Assembly (NCBI GenBank): GCA_018296165.2
Contig: JACKQL020000004.1
Span: 682,001-746,000, forward strand
Direction: 5' to 3'
DNA: 64,000 bases
Source of the DNA: Termitomyces sp. T153
Lineage: Eukaryota; Basidiomycota; Agaricomycetes; Agaricales; Lyophyllaceae
The notes beneath the pieces are model-generated. The model worked only from the letters and a program-made list of their open reading frames with translations, was not told the origin of the DNA and ran no database searches. The translations under genes and the position numbers were made by a program. Below, piece after piece: positions 13,103 through 24,963 of the stretch; position 1 is the first letter of the stretch, and the number at the start of each line of letters is the position of its first letter.

Positions 13103-13620
13103 TCATGCTACTGATGCTGCCGCTTGAGTGAGGAGTTGCTAATGGTAACACATATTGATGTCCATTCTTGCCTCGCCACACAAAAGAAGACATACCTGAA
13201 GGCCTTGAGGGTTGGCACCAACGAATTCCTTGATCTTGTTTCCATTCTGAAACGCTGCGAAGGTAGGCATCTGCAAGCGAAAGATAAAATCTAAGCTTCT
13301 GATTCGAAAAAGCTCCCGAAACATTCCACATACCGCACGGATACCAACTTCCTGCGCGATCTCTGGCTGTTCATCGACATCGACCTTGTAGAACGCGATA
13401 CCAGCAAACAGATCTGATTCCGAATGATTCTGGAAGATAGGGGAGATAGCCCTGCAGGGACCACACCAGGTCGCCCAGAAATCGATCACGACGAGCTTGT
13501 CACCGTTTATCTAGAAGGACGGCATGCAGAGTAAGATCATTGACTTCCGTGATCAGGAGAGTAGAGGAAACGAACGATGGTCTTGAACTCTTCGTGGCTA
13601 TTGATCGCAGTGACTGGCAT
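13103..13620 (-). CDS. Thioredoxin, 110 aa
   Basis: Thioredoxin is a small dithiol reductase of the cytosol and mitochondria. Four exons on the minus strand (13620-13576, 13510-13334, 13270-13196, 13138-13103) give 111 codons including the stop. The active site WCGPC is at residues 30-34 inside DFWATWCGPCRAI. The conserved VDVDEQPEIAQEVGIRAMPT, with the cis-Pro loop, and the later F-x-N-G-x-K turn are present. Length (110 aa against a usual 103-110) and lack of a targeting peptide suggest a cytosolic form. The introns sit at the end of the first beta strand, before the cis-Pro loop (RA/MPTF) and near the C-terminus. All have GT-AG ends. Confidence 0.96.
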
Positions 13621-14764
13621 GATGGGTGTGTGATAAAAGTGTGTTTGGGCGTTTTTTGTAAAGTGCGGGAGTGCGGGAGGCTGTTTTTAAGGAAGATCAT
13701 GGATGGCTTGGTGAGCGTGTCACGTGCCCATGACGTGCTTAGGGCCATGATTATCACAAATGGTCAGAATCAGCCTTTGATGTATCATTGGCAAGCCTCG
13801 GACACCATCGGGCTCGGCGTACCATGTACGTACTTACAAGCCATATGCATGCTGGGTGCTGTGATTTCCGGTGAAAATGGAGTCCCACTTCTAAAATAAA
13901 GTCACGTGCGAACATTTTTTCGGATTCGGGTGATGAACTCGTTCTCTATACCATCCACCTCTGCACCATGCATCTGATGTATACGTTGGACGAGAATGGC
14001 AACAGATTGTACACTCTCAAGGTGAACAGTGGTTTTGCCAACCTTCCGAGGACTTGCTGCTCACTGATCATCTCAGAAAGTGACCGATGCAGGAAGAATT
14101 ACGAAGTCTGCCCACCCTGGTAACCTTGCCTGCTGTCTACCCAGACTTCAATTGATATTTCTGACGCTCAGCACGTTTCTCTCCTGATGACAAGTTTTCC
14201 CGACATCGCGTGACGATCAAGAAACGCAATAACGTTCTCTTGACTCAACTACCTGCCAAGCCCATGTAACTGAGAAGACTTTCAACTTTTCCAGATCCAG
14301 CGCATGTGGTGGATATTAGTGGCTAGCCAGTGAATGGAAATAGACATGTATCACTCGTTCGTTTCTATCACTCTTTTCCACACATCATTTTGTTTTCACA
14401 TCCAATCTGGCGATGCATCACCACGCCAAACATAATCCCACTACGACCTATATTCACCCATCGCAGGACCCAGGTGTCCATAATTATCCACGAAGATTTC
14501 TGGGTCTCAATATGGTATCTCTATAGACATGCAATTCGTCCTCTTTAGCCGATTTGTTTCTTCTTTAGCTGTACTTGAAAGAGCTCCATTTCCATGTAAT
14601 GCCCCATGCGTTGTCGGCAGCCGAGAAACGCATCATGTGATGAAGGATCATTGATACTAATACAACACTTGACTAAGAAAAGTTGGCTAAGGTCGAATGT
14701 CTTTATCATCAATAACCTTCCGGGAATTTCATTAGACGTTCTTTTGATTCTCCCGCTCGCTAGC
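13621..14764. other. Divergent intergenic region (thioredoxin / Sec14-like)
   Basis: The two flanking genes point away from this 1.1-kb stretch. It should hold both promoters. I find no supported gene in it; the open frames are short and uninterpretable. Confidence 0.4.
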
Positions 14765-16135
14765 ATGCCTCGACCCACCAACGAAGTCCTTGTTTCCCCC
14801 TCTCCCGGGACCGTAGTCGCCCCAATTCATCGATACACCGACGAGCAACTCGCAAAGATAAGGGCTCTACACGAGGTTAGTCAACAAAGGGCCCATCTAC
14901 AAATCTTTCATGAATCCAATTCTCTTGATTCAGTACGCAGAGACGCTCTTGCTTCCTCCGACCGACTCATACTACCCATGGGAACTTCGATGGATCAACA
15001 AGCCAGATACAATGACGCGCTACAGCCGCGCCTCGAAATGGAACTTTGCCGACGCGCAAAAACGCATCAAAGCAACTATAGAATGGCGGCGGGAGTTTAA
15101 GCCGGACCTTATACCCCCCGATGAAGTTCGTATTGAGAGCGAGACTGGGAAAATGTGCGCCCTGTTTCGGTCAAACACCCAGACTGACCTGCACCTGCAT
15201 CAAAGGCTGACTGACGCGCCGTGAGCAGCATTATCAACGGATTCGATAGAGATGGACGGCCTATTATCTACATGCGTCCAGGCCGGGAGAATACAGAGAC
15301 GTCGCCACGGCAGTTGCGTCATCTCGTGTGGTGTCTGTACGTGTATTCAGCTTGTCTGCAGCTTTGTTTCTGACTGACGCGTTTGATGGCGTACAGTGAG
15401 CGTGCAAAGGATCTTATGCCCCCAGGCCAAGAGTCACTGGTCATCATCGTAGATTACAAGTCAACGACACTCCGCACGAACCCCTCAATTTCTGTCGCAC
15501 GTAAAGTTCTCCATATTTTGCAACAACACTACGTAGAAACCCTCGGTCGTGCGCTTGTCGTCAACCTCCCCATGCTTCTCAGCTTCTTTTACAAAGGCAT
15601 CTCACCGTTCCTAGACCCCGTCACGAGGGACAAGGCGAGTATCCCTTCTCTTTAGACGTTGCATATCATGTTCAATTTTCTGATTACAGATGCGGTTTAA
15701 TCCGGACTTGCACGAGCTTATATCCCCAGAACAACTTGATGCTGACTTTGGTGGCGAGCATCACTATGAGTTTGAGCCCAACAGCTATTGGGATCAGATC
15801 GTCGCGTGAGTCTTTTGTCATTCTAGGCAGGAGTGCTTTTCACTAACCTTGTATATCGACGAAGCGCATGTGGAATTGCTCCGGATGGGACACGCGTGCA
15901 GAAGATCGAGGGGGAGGAATCATCAGGAGAGAAGGACGAAACAATCCCTCCGTACGCGAATCACTTGCTGTCATTTGACTCAACAAGAACCTATCTCATT
16001 ATGTCCAGATCTACAACACCATCCACATCATCGTCCGAAACAGCACTTGAAGAGAAGCACGAAGATACGTCAATACCAAAGGACGTATCCGCGCCCCATC
16101 TAGAACAACCGTCCCCCGTCGTAGTATCTTCCTGA
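14765..16135 (+). CDS. Sec14-like (CRAL-TRIO) lipid-transfer protein, 354 aa
   Basis: Sec14-family proteins exchange phosphatidylinositol and other lipids between membranes. Six exons (14765-14875, 14934-15154, 15229-15336, 15397-15634, 15690-15805, 15865-16135) give 355 codons. The N-terminal CRAL-TRIO helices are visible (YSRASKWNFADAQKRIKATI then EWRREF). The lipid-binding domain has FDRDGRPIIYMRPG, LVIIVDYKS, the family block VLHILQQHYVETLGRALVVN and LPMLLSFFYKGISPFLDPVTRDK, ending at LISPEQLDADFGG. The C-terminal ~60 residues are Ser/Thr/Glu-rich and disordered. The fourth intron (15635-15689) begins with GC (AAG|GCGAGT); the GT four bases further on would shift the frame into a stop, so a GC-AG intron is required. 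It resembles fungal Pdr16/Sec14-like proteins; lipid specificity cannot be told. Confidence 0.93.
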
Positions 16136-16688
16136 ACCATCTGCTCCATGTCGCGCTTTCCATTTGAGCATTGCATACATCTAGGGTACGTGCCTGCATA
16201 ATGGCCAATAATTGTCCATATTACGTTGATAGAGAGCAGTCTGTTCACTGCAATCTTTATCTTTTCACTGTTACCATTTAGGTAAAATATACATAGATGT
16301 GTATATGTCATTAGGCTGTCGAGTGGCTAAGGTGAGGGTGAGGACGACTCTATAGGTTTCCTGAATCAATATTGAACTTGTCAACAATCACGACTTATGA
16401 AGAAGTATCCTTACTATTTGCATTGCGCATGTTCGGGCTCACTTGCCAGGTCCCTGAAACGGTCAATACTTGTAGGGCATCATAAAGAGAAATATTCTTG
16501 CCTTGAGCGGAATTTGACACGTTCTCACTCTCTACTTTGGAATGCACCGGATCTACCTATGTACATAGTACGTGCCTGCCGTGGATTCCAAAGACGCCAG
16601 CCATGCGGTGGTCACGGCGCGCCATCTCCGAACAATCTTGCGGCTGTGTCATGCAACCTGGGAAACATGCAATCTGGGAAACTAAGAA

Positions 16689-16826
16689 GTCAGTTCAGGA
16701 ACACAAATCAGAATCACAGTACATACGTATGATAGATCATCCATCAGTATTCTTAAAAAAACAGGAAAATCACTACCCATCATAATACGTACTTGTTCTG
16801 ATTCTGATTTGTGTTCCCGAACTGAC
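16689..16826. repeat. Inverted repeat, arms of about 41 nt
   Basis: The left arm 16689-16729 (starting GTCAGTTCAGGAACACAAAT) is nearly the reverse complement of the right arm 16786-16826 (ending ATTTGTGTTCCCGAACTGAC). Mismatches are few and a ~56-nt loop separates the arms. It could be a small hairpin element (MITE-like) or a structured 3' end for one of the converging genes. Confidence 0.85.
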
Positions 16827-16979
16827 CCTCTACAATCTCTATATTTGGTCCTCCCGGGCCGTTCCCCTTCTCATTACAGATCGCATGCGGTATCTCGAGT
16901 CAACTTCTGTTCTATCCCTTCAAAGTCCACGCCATGCTCCGAGCTCTGGGGTGGAATAACATCGAGTTTGCATACATAA

Positions 16980-17117
16980 GCGCCTGCGCCTGTCATTGCA
17001 GCATGGTATGAACGAGCAACCCAAGACTAAAGATTCCCCAATTCATGAGCGCCTGCGCCTGCGATTGCAGCATGGTATGAGCGAGCAACCCCAAGACTCT
17101 ACAAATTCCACAATTCA
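16980..17117. repeat. Tandem direct repeat, period 69 bp, two copies
   Basis: GCGCCTGCGCCTG at 16980 returns at 17049. Each is followed by ATTGCAGCATGGTATGA, CGAGCAACCC and AAGACT blocks, and by an AATTCAT end. No coding role is seen. Confidence 0.8.
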
Positions 17118-17474
17118 TATCGACTTCCGCTATCCCCAAATACCATCTTCAAAATTCACAATTTCAAACTCACGAAATCAACAAGTAAAATCATGATGTA
17201 GAGAAGAAGAAGAAAAAAAAAATCGTTGAGATAATCGATGAAGGTATCAATGCGTGAGTATGCAAAGTACAATGGCGAGACAAGTGATTAGATGTACCTA
17301 TGTCCAAGAGAGGTAGTGGATATAATAATAAAGTTTGTTTTTTTCTGTGATCACGAACAAGGACAAGGGAGATGGGATGTGTGGGGGTGTATATACTGTA
17401 TAGTTCCCAAGTTCGGTAATGAAGGAAGGAGGGATGGACTGTTTGGCAGACGACGTCAACGTAGCTCTGCATAA

Positions 17475-17523
17475 AGGAGGGAAGGAAGAGGTAGAGAGAG
17501 AGAGATAGAGAGAGAGAGAGAAG
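17475..17523. repeat. GA-rich microsatellite
   Basis: A purine tract of GAAGG and AGAGAGAG units lies just beyond the 3' end of the low-complexity protein gene. Confidence 0.8.
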
Positions 17524-17638
17524 CGAGCGAGGGCATAAACGAGTGAAAAATCATAGAAGATAAATAACGAGCGATCAAAAAGAAAGAAACACGAACCCCG
17601 TCCGATCCACAAAAAAAAAGTTCTCAGAGAGAAAACAT

Positions 17639-20600
17639 TCAAAACCCACCAGCCCTCCAACTGGACGGTGGGGGTGCCCTCCGAGCACCCTTACTCGGTG
17701 TCGCGGGCTGACTTGCCGTACGCGCTCTGGGCTGAGCCAGCCCTCCTCCCCCTCTCACCGACGCCGCACTCCCATTGTGCTGCGGGGGCACCGGCGGCAC
17801 CGGCGGAAAATACCCCGAGTCCCTCCCACCCATCATCCTGCTATTCCGATTCCCCGCCGCCGCCGACCCATATTCCCCATAACTACTCTTCGACGAGCTC
17901 CACCTACCCCCACCGCCCCCATACTCGCTCCTAGACCCGCTGACCCCCCCACCACCCCCATACATCGACCTCGCAGACCCCGGAAAAACAACCGAGCCCG
18001 TCGACCATCCGTTCCCCATCCCACCACCACCCATCATATTCATATTCATACCCATACCCATCATAAACGGCGGAGAACCCACGACCGACGGGCTCGATCC
18101 CCCATACACGCTCGCCGCGCCTCCAAACGTCGAGCCCCGCTCCCACTCGTCGCCCGCAGCCGCCATCGCCTGCTGCGCCACCGCCATCTGGTACGCCTGT
18201 TTCGCGAACATCATCGCCTGCTGGTGCGCCGCGATGTACCCCGGGTCCGCGGGCGAAAGCATCCCGGGGCTCATGCCCATACCCACGTTCATAGGGTTCA
18301 TGTTCATCCCGGGCATGGGCATGTTCATGTTCATGTTCATGTTCCAGCCCTGCATGCCTGGTCCGAACCCGCCCATCATAGGGTTAAGCGACGACATCCG
18401 ACGAGCCTGCGTACCCGCCATAGTCTGATTGATCGGCAAATCCTCATCGTCCTCATCATCAACAATCGGCCCACGTCCATTGATAACATTCCCCAACTAA
18501 CGAAAAAAAAAACCCCAACACAATCAGCTACGCATTCAAAATCAAAAGACAGAAAAACAAAACAAACCTCAATCGCAGCCTTCGCCTCACTCCTCCTCCT
18601 CTCCTTCCTCCTCTCCTCCCCCTCATCCTCCTCCCCATCCCCCTCTCTCACACCGACACCGACACCGACACCGCCAATCCTCCCCCTCCCCCCACCACCC
18701 CTCATATCATCCTCAAAACTCACGCTCCTCCTCTGCACACTCCTCACCCCAACCCCAACCTCGCTCCCATCCCGCGGCGTAACAGGCGCCCGCCCACTAC
18801 TCGAGTCGCCCGTCGAGCTCCCAGCAGGACTCTCCCGCCTCCCGCTCGCAAACGGCCGGCTCGGCATCGCGATCGTGCTCCCCGACGTGCTCCCCATACT
18901 CAAACTGTGATTATGCCCGTTGTGGTTGTGGCTGTTCCCGTTGTGTTTGTGCGGGTTGTGGGGGTTGTGCCCATTGTGCGCGAGGTTGTTGGGCCCGAGA
19001 TTATGATTATTGAGCGCGTTGAGGTTGTTAAGGCTGTACCTGCCCACCACGGCCTGGCCGTTGTTGGTGTTGGTGTTGCTGGCACTAGCACTAGCACTCG
19101 TGCTAGTACTAGGGATAGGCGACAACGACGACGCAGACGCAGACACAGACCCAGGTATCAGAGTACTGCTGCGCTGTCTCGTCGTAGACGGCCTCTCCCT
19201 ATCCCTGTCTCTGTCCCACTCCCCTCTCTCCACACTCCTCCCCGCACTCGGGAAGTTCAATATCCCAACCGGCTTCGTGGTGCTTGCGCTTGCGCTTGTG
19301 CTCCTGCTCGTCGTACTCGCACTCGCACTCGCACTCGCACTGGTGCCCGAGCTCGTGCCCGTCATCACACCCCTCCCCCTCCCCCTCTCACCCGCACCCG
19401 CACCCACCCCCTCACCCCGATTCAACGGCGGCCTCGACGTAACACTAAACGAAAGCGGCGGCGCACGCTGCTTTATCGGTATCGGCGCTATCGGCTTCTC
19501 CCTCTCCCTCCCATCCCCCTCGTCCCCATCCTCATCCCCATCCTCGTCATCCTCATCGTCATCCTCCTCCTCATCATCGTCCTCACTCTCCCCATCCCCA
19601 TCCTCCCCCCTCCTGATCAAACACACTCCACCCCCCAACAACACCGCAAGATCATCAACAGTCGTACTCAACCTCTGCGGAACAACGTTCGGCTTCACGC
19701 CCGTACTGGTGCTGGTACTGGTACTGGCAGCACTGGCACTGGCACTAGTATACCCACTCGTCCCCGTCCGAGTAGAAGCAGCAACACTCGTGCTCGATCT
19801 CATTTTCACTATAGTAGTTTGTGTTGGTGTTGGTATTTGTGTTTTCTGTGTCTGTTTCTGTTTCTGTTTCGTCGCGGTGGTCATAGGCGCGGTCATAGTC
19901 GTAGTCATAGGCATCGTCGTAGTCGTAGGCACCGGCGCAGCTAGAGGCGCAGACAGAGGCAGAGGCAGAGGCAGAGAAGGAGGAGGGACAGACGCGCCCC
20001 GCTTCATAACTAGCTTCACACCCGCCGCCGCCGCCGCCGTCGGGGAACTAGCAACGGGAGCACCAGCAGCACCCCCAACGCCCAACGCGCGATTCAGCCT
20101 TTCCCCGAGCTCATCCCTCTCCTTCTCCGCTCCACTGCTCGCAGAGCTCGTTCCGCCCGCCACGGGACTCGCAGGCGGACTGACGAACCTCCGCGGTGGA
20201 CTTACGCTCACTCGTACGGGTGCGCGTACGGGTACGGGTGCTCTGTTGTCTTCTCCTCCTCCTACTGCTGCGGGTGGTGGTGGGCTCATGCCGCCTGGAG
20301 ACACCCTTGGAGACACCCCTGGAGACGCAGACGCAGACGCAGCAAGCAACGTCCTGCCGCCTGTGAACCCCTCTCTGTCCGTCCCCCTCTCCCTTGCTGC
20401 ACTCCCACCCCCAACCCCGACCGCACCCCGCGTCAACTCCCTGATATCAATCAGCGGCTTCGGTCTCCCGGTCGCGGAGGACGCAGAGACGGAGGAGTGC
20501 GCGGAGAGGACGGAGCCGGGCCGGCGTGGGGGGACGAGCGTCGCGAGTGGAGTGTCGTCTTCCGAGTCTGAGGATGCGTCTGGGTGTTCTTTTGAGCTGG

Positions 20601-21855
20601 AGGAAGAGGGGGTTGGGTTTGGGTTTGGGGGTGAGAGTACGGAGGAGGGGTGGGTGCGGGTTGCTACGTGGGTGTGGGTTAGCGTTGGGATGGAAAGAAT
20701 AGAACAGAAAATGAAAATGCGCTGGATGGAAAATGGAAAAAATAGAACAGAAAATGAAAATGCACTGGGATGGGAATAGAACAGAAAATGAAAATGCACT
20801 GGGATGGATGGAAACTGAAAATGAAAATGAAAGTTTCGATACACACCAATTCCACTTGCCCTCCTGGCAGCGCCAGACGGCTTGACGGCACTGGTCGACA
20901 CGCTCGCCCTCTGCCTCGGCGCGCCGCCAACGCCCAACGCAAAGCCCAAACTCGACTGCGCCCTCTCGCCCTGCAGCAGCCCAAGGCCCGACTGCGCCCT
21001 CCCATGGCCCACCTCCGACTTGGTCCCGCGCGCCTTGTGCCCCGCATGTCCCCTGATCGTCTCTCCGCCCTCCTCCTCCTCCTCATCGTCAACAAAGTCA
21101 TACTCATTCTCAGGACTCTCGCTCCCGTCTGAATACGCAAGCCCAGACGACCGTCGTCTCCGTTGCGCCTGTCGCGCGTATAGGGGCTGCAGAGGACTCG
21201 GTGCGCGCAGAGAGGGCGCCGGAGACCCCGCTGTGCTGCGTCGCGCTTGTGCCTCGCGGAACGCAGCGACGGATATGCGCTGCGACGACTCGATGCTTGT
21301 GCCGCGCGGGCGTGGAATCGGTACGGGGCCAGGCGATGCACCAGTAGGCGTATTGGGTACCGAAAGGAGCGTTGTGGTTGTACTTGTGTATGAGGCAGGA
21401 GAGGAGGGTCCGACGTGTCTGAAAGATTTGAGGTTGAATGAGGTGTCTGTGAGGTCTGTTTCTGGAGTGTGTTTGGGCACGGATTTGGACCAGTTGAAGA
21501 AGGGTTTCTTTGGGGGCGCAGGGGGCAGCGAGCGGGTCGAGAGAGCGTTGTTGGGGTCGGCGTAGGCGGCGAATATGGCGGATTTGGAGGGCGGAGGACG
21601 GAGACGGCGCTGGTCGAGGTCGGGGTCGGTGTCGGCGGTGCTTGTGCTTGTGCGGATGTACGGAGGGCGCGGGGGCGTGCTGAACGTCGAGCAGAAGGCC
21701 GAGCTCGCCACGGACGTCGTCGACGCCGCAGGATTCTGCTGCGGCTTCTTGCGCGAGAACGGCAGCCGCAGCTTGCTGGCGTTTGCGCTGTCGTCCGTCA
21801 GTTCTGCAGGCGGCGCTTTCTTCTTTCTGCCAAAGAGGCCCGCCAGCAATGGCAT
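17639..21855 (-). CDS. Large disordered protein with Met-rich and His/Asn-rich tracts, 1320 aa
   Basis: Three exons (21855-20847, 20663-18568, 18496-17639) give 1321 codons. The start is the ATG giving MPLLAGLFGRKKKAPP; the same frame is open 48 bases further upstream. Almost the whole chain is disordered: Ser/Thr/Pro-rich with an acidic block (about EEEEEGGE near residue 265), an acidic DDDEEEDDDEDDEDGD-type block, Ser-Ala-Ser-Thr repeats, an Asn/His tract (NHNGHNPHNPHKHNGNSHNH) and near the C-terminus alternating NMNMNMNM and PMPGMNMNPMN. A non-repetitive stretch PADPGYIAAHQQAMMFAKQA then YQMAVAQQAM near residue 1130 looks like a conserved helix. I know this as an uncharacterised basidiomycete protein type but cannot assign a role. 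High GC and simple repeats give long antisense open frames, which I regard as shadows. Confidence 0.8.
20664..20846 (-). repeat. Intronic minisatellite in the disordered-protein gene
   Basis: The 183-nt intron has GT-AG ends. It contains three near-exact copies of ATAGAACAGAAAATGAAAAT (plus-strand reading; 20700, 20741 and 20776) and related half units. The intron is divisible by three and open in frame, so retention would add 61 residues rich in Phe, His and Ser. Confidence 0.8.
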
Positions 21856-22470
21856 GGCGGCGGGACGACGACGGCAAAACGGATTTTTCGTGTTCGTGAC
21901 CAAAAAGTTGGGCTTGACAGCTTACACGTGTTATCTGATTCATCCATTCCATCCCTCAATCTAACGTAGCTGCAATTGGTCCTCACTCCGGCAGCTCCAA
22001 GCAAGCCGCATGCCACTCCATGCCGTCAACGATGCGCGACAACATGTTGTACCATCAATCACTAAAAACATACACTCGCACCGTACATCCGACGTCCTCT
22101 GGCTGAGCCCCATGTCCATAGGGATTACGTACCCCCACGCGCGTGAACGCTGATCCATTCATCATCACCATTCATCGCGTCCACGCCGCAGTGGTCCGAG
22201 TCCGAGTCCGAGTCAAAACTCAGCCCTCGATGAAACAAAACAGAAACAGAACATCGGAATCGGTGCGCCACATTCATAAAATTCCACAACGTCTCAGAGT
22301 TTTTCTTGTTCGTTTCACTTCAATCAGACATGAATGGACGCATGAATGCGTACGGGCGCACGATCCCCCTTTCGCGGGATCGGCTAGATATGATGTCAAC
22401 ACAAACACTGCTACGCCCCAGGGTCTGCCATCAAATTTCAGATTTTCCTGATGCAATCTATCGTATTGCA
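21856..22470. other. 5' flank of the disordered-protein gene
   Basis: This is ordinary CpG-containing sequence. It should contain the promoter and leader of the minus-strand gene. No gene was found. Confidence 0.4.
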
Positions 22471-24963
22471 CAATCGGCTATTTTCAGTACTGTAGCAATA
22501 AACATACATGCTCATAAAATAACAAATGACTTGAAAAGAAAAGAGTATTCAATCTATAAAATGAGCTTCAAATTATTGAGTCTGCATGAGGAAATACTCT
22601 TTATTGATTGCAATAAAAAACACTGATTTTTCAAAAAGAAAAAAAGAAAATGAGCCAGGAAATGAGATAGTAATATTGGTCATTAAAAATAAATAGATCA
22701 GAAGTGGTGAAAAGAAACAGCCATAAATCATATTGGGCATCGGTCCTTCTGAACAATCTTCATGAACCCTTCATACACTGCAAGATGCCATGAGAGGTCC
22801 AATCAACATGGAAAGCTATGATAGCAAGTTCAAGTTCAAGTAGAGACTTCAACTGAAGAGGGGTCTCGTACATCAGAGAGGGCACCAATTGTCCTAGTCA
22901 CAGAACTAGTAGTAGAAGCAGGTGTATTCCTATGGACAGTGGAGCAAGTTCAGAGTGTGAACACAATAATTTGACTTGTCAAGTATTCGCCACTACATCT
23001 GTGGTAACAACCATACATCATTTGAAGTTTTCTAACATCAAAGGCTTGCAATAAGGTTAATGTGAGTGACATGGCTCTAACATGGTCCACAGACTGAGAT
23101 GGTGGTCACAAGGAATCCAAGTCCAAAGTGAATGGCATGAATCCAAAAGTGGGCCAGAATTAGAGATGTTCAGATTAGGGAGCTTGAGGTTGTGGATAAA
23201 GTGCAGCAATGTATCAAAGAGTTTAAAGTGAAAAATATTAGCAATGTTCAGGATGGGGGGCTTAGAATCAGAAATAGAATACTTAAACAATGCTAAAAAA
23301 TGCTAAGGAGGTAGTTACATACAAAGGGTCTGAGCTTCAAAGTAGGCCAGAGGCTGCTATACTTCAGAACAACAATTAATATACCTATGTAAAGAAAGAG
23401 GCATCAGGAGATTTGAACACATCCTACTTCTAATCTAGAAAATCAGTACACTAATATGAAAAACACAACTCAAAAATATAAAAAAGCAAACTCTCTACAA
23501 AAAGCCTCTAAAAAGGTTATTACAATGCAAGCATGGTGAAGTTGATACAAAGAGTAAAATCAATTGCCTTGCCTTGTTTGCAAAAAATACAGCAACAAGA
23601 GCTCAACATTTCATCAAGTGAACAAACAGGTTTTTTATAAGTATATCAAAGACAATTTACAAGTCCAACACACATAAGATTTTTCCCTGCAATTGGTGCC
23701 ATTACATGACAAGATCTTTGCTCCTTCCTGCCTCCAACAGTGCACCAGCCATGCCTACAGCTCATGCTACATAATCATCCATATTGCAACCACCTGCCCT
23801 TCCTGCTGGACCTCCAGAACCTGCTGCTTTCACAGTAGGATGAGCTATTGAGTTTGACCAGGTCTGTAATTCTCCACCTATTGTTACATCTTACAATGTG
23901 TTCTTCATCAGGATCTGCTACATCTGCATGCCCAGTTTTGCCAAGATCATATAGATCTGCTGGTCCAAATCATTCTGCCTTGAGTTGCTCAATGCTGTTA
24001 TTCAATGGTGCAATATTGCTGTCATTGATGAGTGGTCAAGGTGTCTGCACATGAAATCCCTCTTTAGATTCTAATACATACATACATTGTAATTTAGTTC
24101 TGTGATATTTTGTATATTTTCTCTACCATTGCTAATACTCCTGCTCATGTCATCTTGTGTTCAGCACATTGTATGTGTCTCTGTGGACCTGGCAAGGTTT
24201 CTGTGCCCCTCTTGTAGGGTGTCCAACACTATTCTAGGCTTAGTCCAATGGTATGCACCCTCCTTAGCTACCTGACTAACTGCCCAGCATGTCATTTTCC
24301 CTTTTGTCTTGTATTAGTTGTTCTCTTTGAATCATGATCAGATCTTACTCATCATCAATTACTGTATGGTCATACTCCTTTACATACCAGGGCTTGCTTA
24401 GTCATTTAGAGTTAGTCATAGCATAGCCACCAATGTAGTATATAAGGTGGTCTGCAGGATAGAATATCCTCAGACCAAACAGTAGCAGTGTTCACCAGAT
24501 CTGTCCATTGAACCAACTGTAAATGCTTCCAGCATTTCCCCCTTGCTTAGCTTGCTGTGCTCACCCCTTGCCTGACTCTTAGCTGCCTTGCTTGTGGATC
24601 TGGTTAGCTGGGGCTACTTGCTTCAGCCTTTGCTTGCTGCTTGTGTTGGCTTGATTTGTCAGGCCTACACTGCAGAGTGGTGCCTTGCCCTTACCCCTGT
24701 CTTCTAGTGTTCTCCTGCCCCCTTGCCATCCCTACCTCTCAAAGAATGTCAATCATCAAAAGCATGAAAAGTCCTGAACATAAACCTCAGACTCATATGA
24801 AACAAAGATTGATTGTGTAGCAATCAAGAAAGAACTTTTGGAAAACATAGGTGCAAAGTGAAGCAAAGAGGTAAATATACATATATGTGTACAATTCAGG
24901 CCTACCCAAGCCTTTCCATGTGCATTCCACATAGTTAAGTTCCAAGTCTTAAAGTCCATCCAT
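22470..24963. mobile_element. CpG-free, AT-rich transposon debris
   Basis: Read by eye, this 2.5-kb block contains no CpG between about 22466 and 24972, although both flanks have normal CpG. It holds no intact gene and many stops in all frames. Two parts look retrotransposon-derived. One is TTGGTGCCATTACATGACAA at about 23692, followed by Pro/Ala-codon-rich DNA, reminiscent of a primer-site/leader/gag start. The other is a stretch around 24230-24720 with a TATA box (GTATATAAGG at 24437) typical of an LTR. The element type cannot be told. The block abuts the 3' end of the MFS gene. Confidence 0.6.

Larger units (their letters stand above)
16136..17638. other. Convergent intergenic region with a hairpin and a short tandem repeat
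   Basis: No gene is supported. The stretch holds a 41-nt inverted repeat (16689-16826), a 69-bp direct repeat (16980-17117) and a GA-rich microsatellite (about 17475-17523), all listed separately. Confidence 0.5.

Noticed and set aside
17777..18910. Plus-strand open frame of 377 aa rich in Arg, Pro and His
   Set aside because: Antisense shadow of the Met/Gly-rich C-terminal exon. Composition follows from the repeats.
19010..20779. Long plus-strand open frame (589 aa) opposite the disordered-protein gene
   Set aside because: It is low-complexity antisense of a GC-rich repetitive coding region. The minus strand has coherent splicing over three exons, while the plus frame has no recognisable domain.
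24230..24720. Solo LTR call with exact ends
   Set aside because: A TATA box and TG/CA-like ends are present, but there is no second copy in the window to prove the borders. Kept only as part of the debris block.
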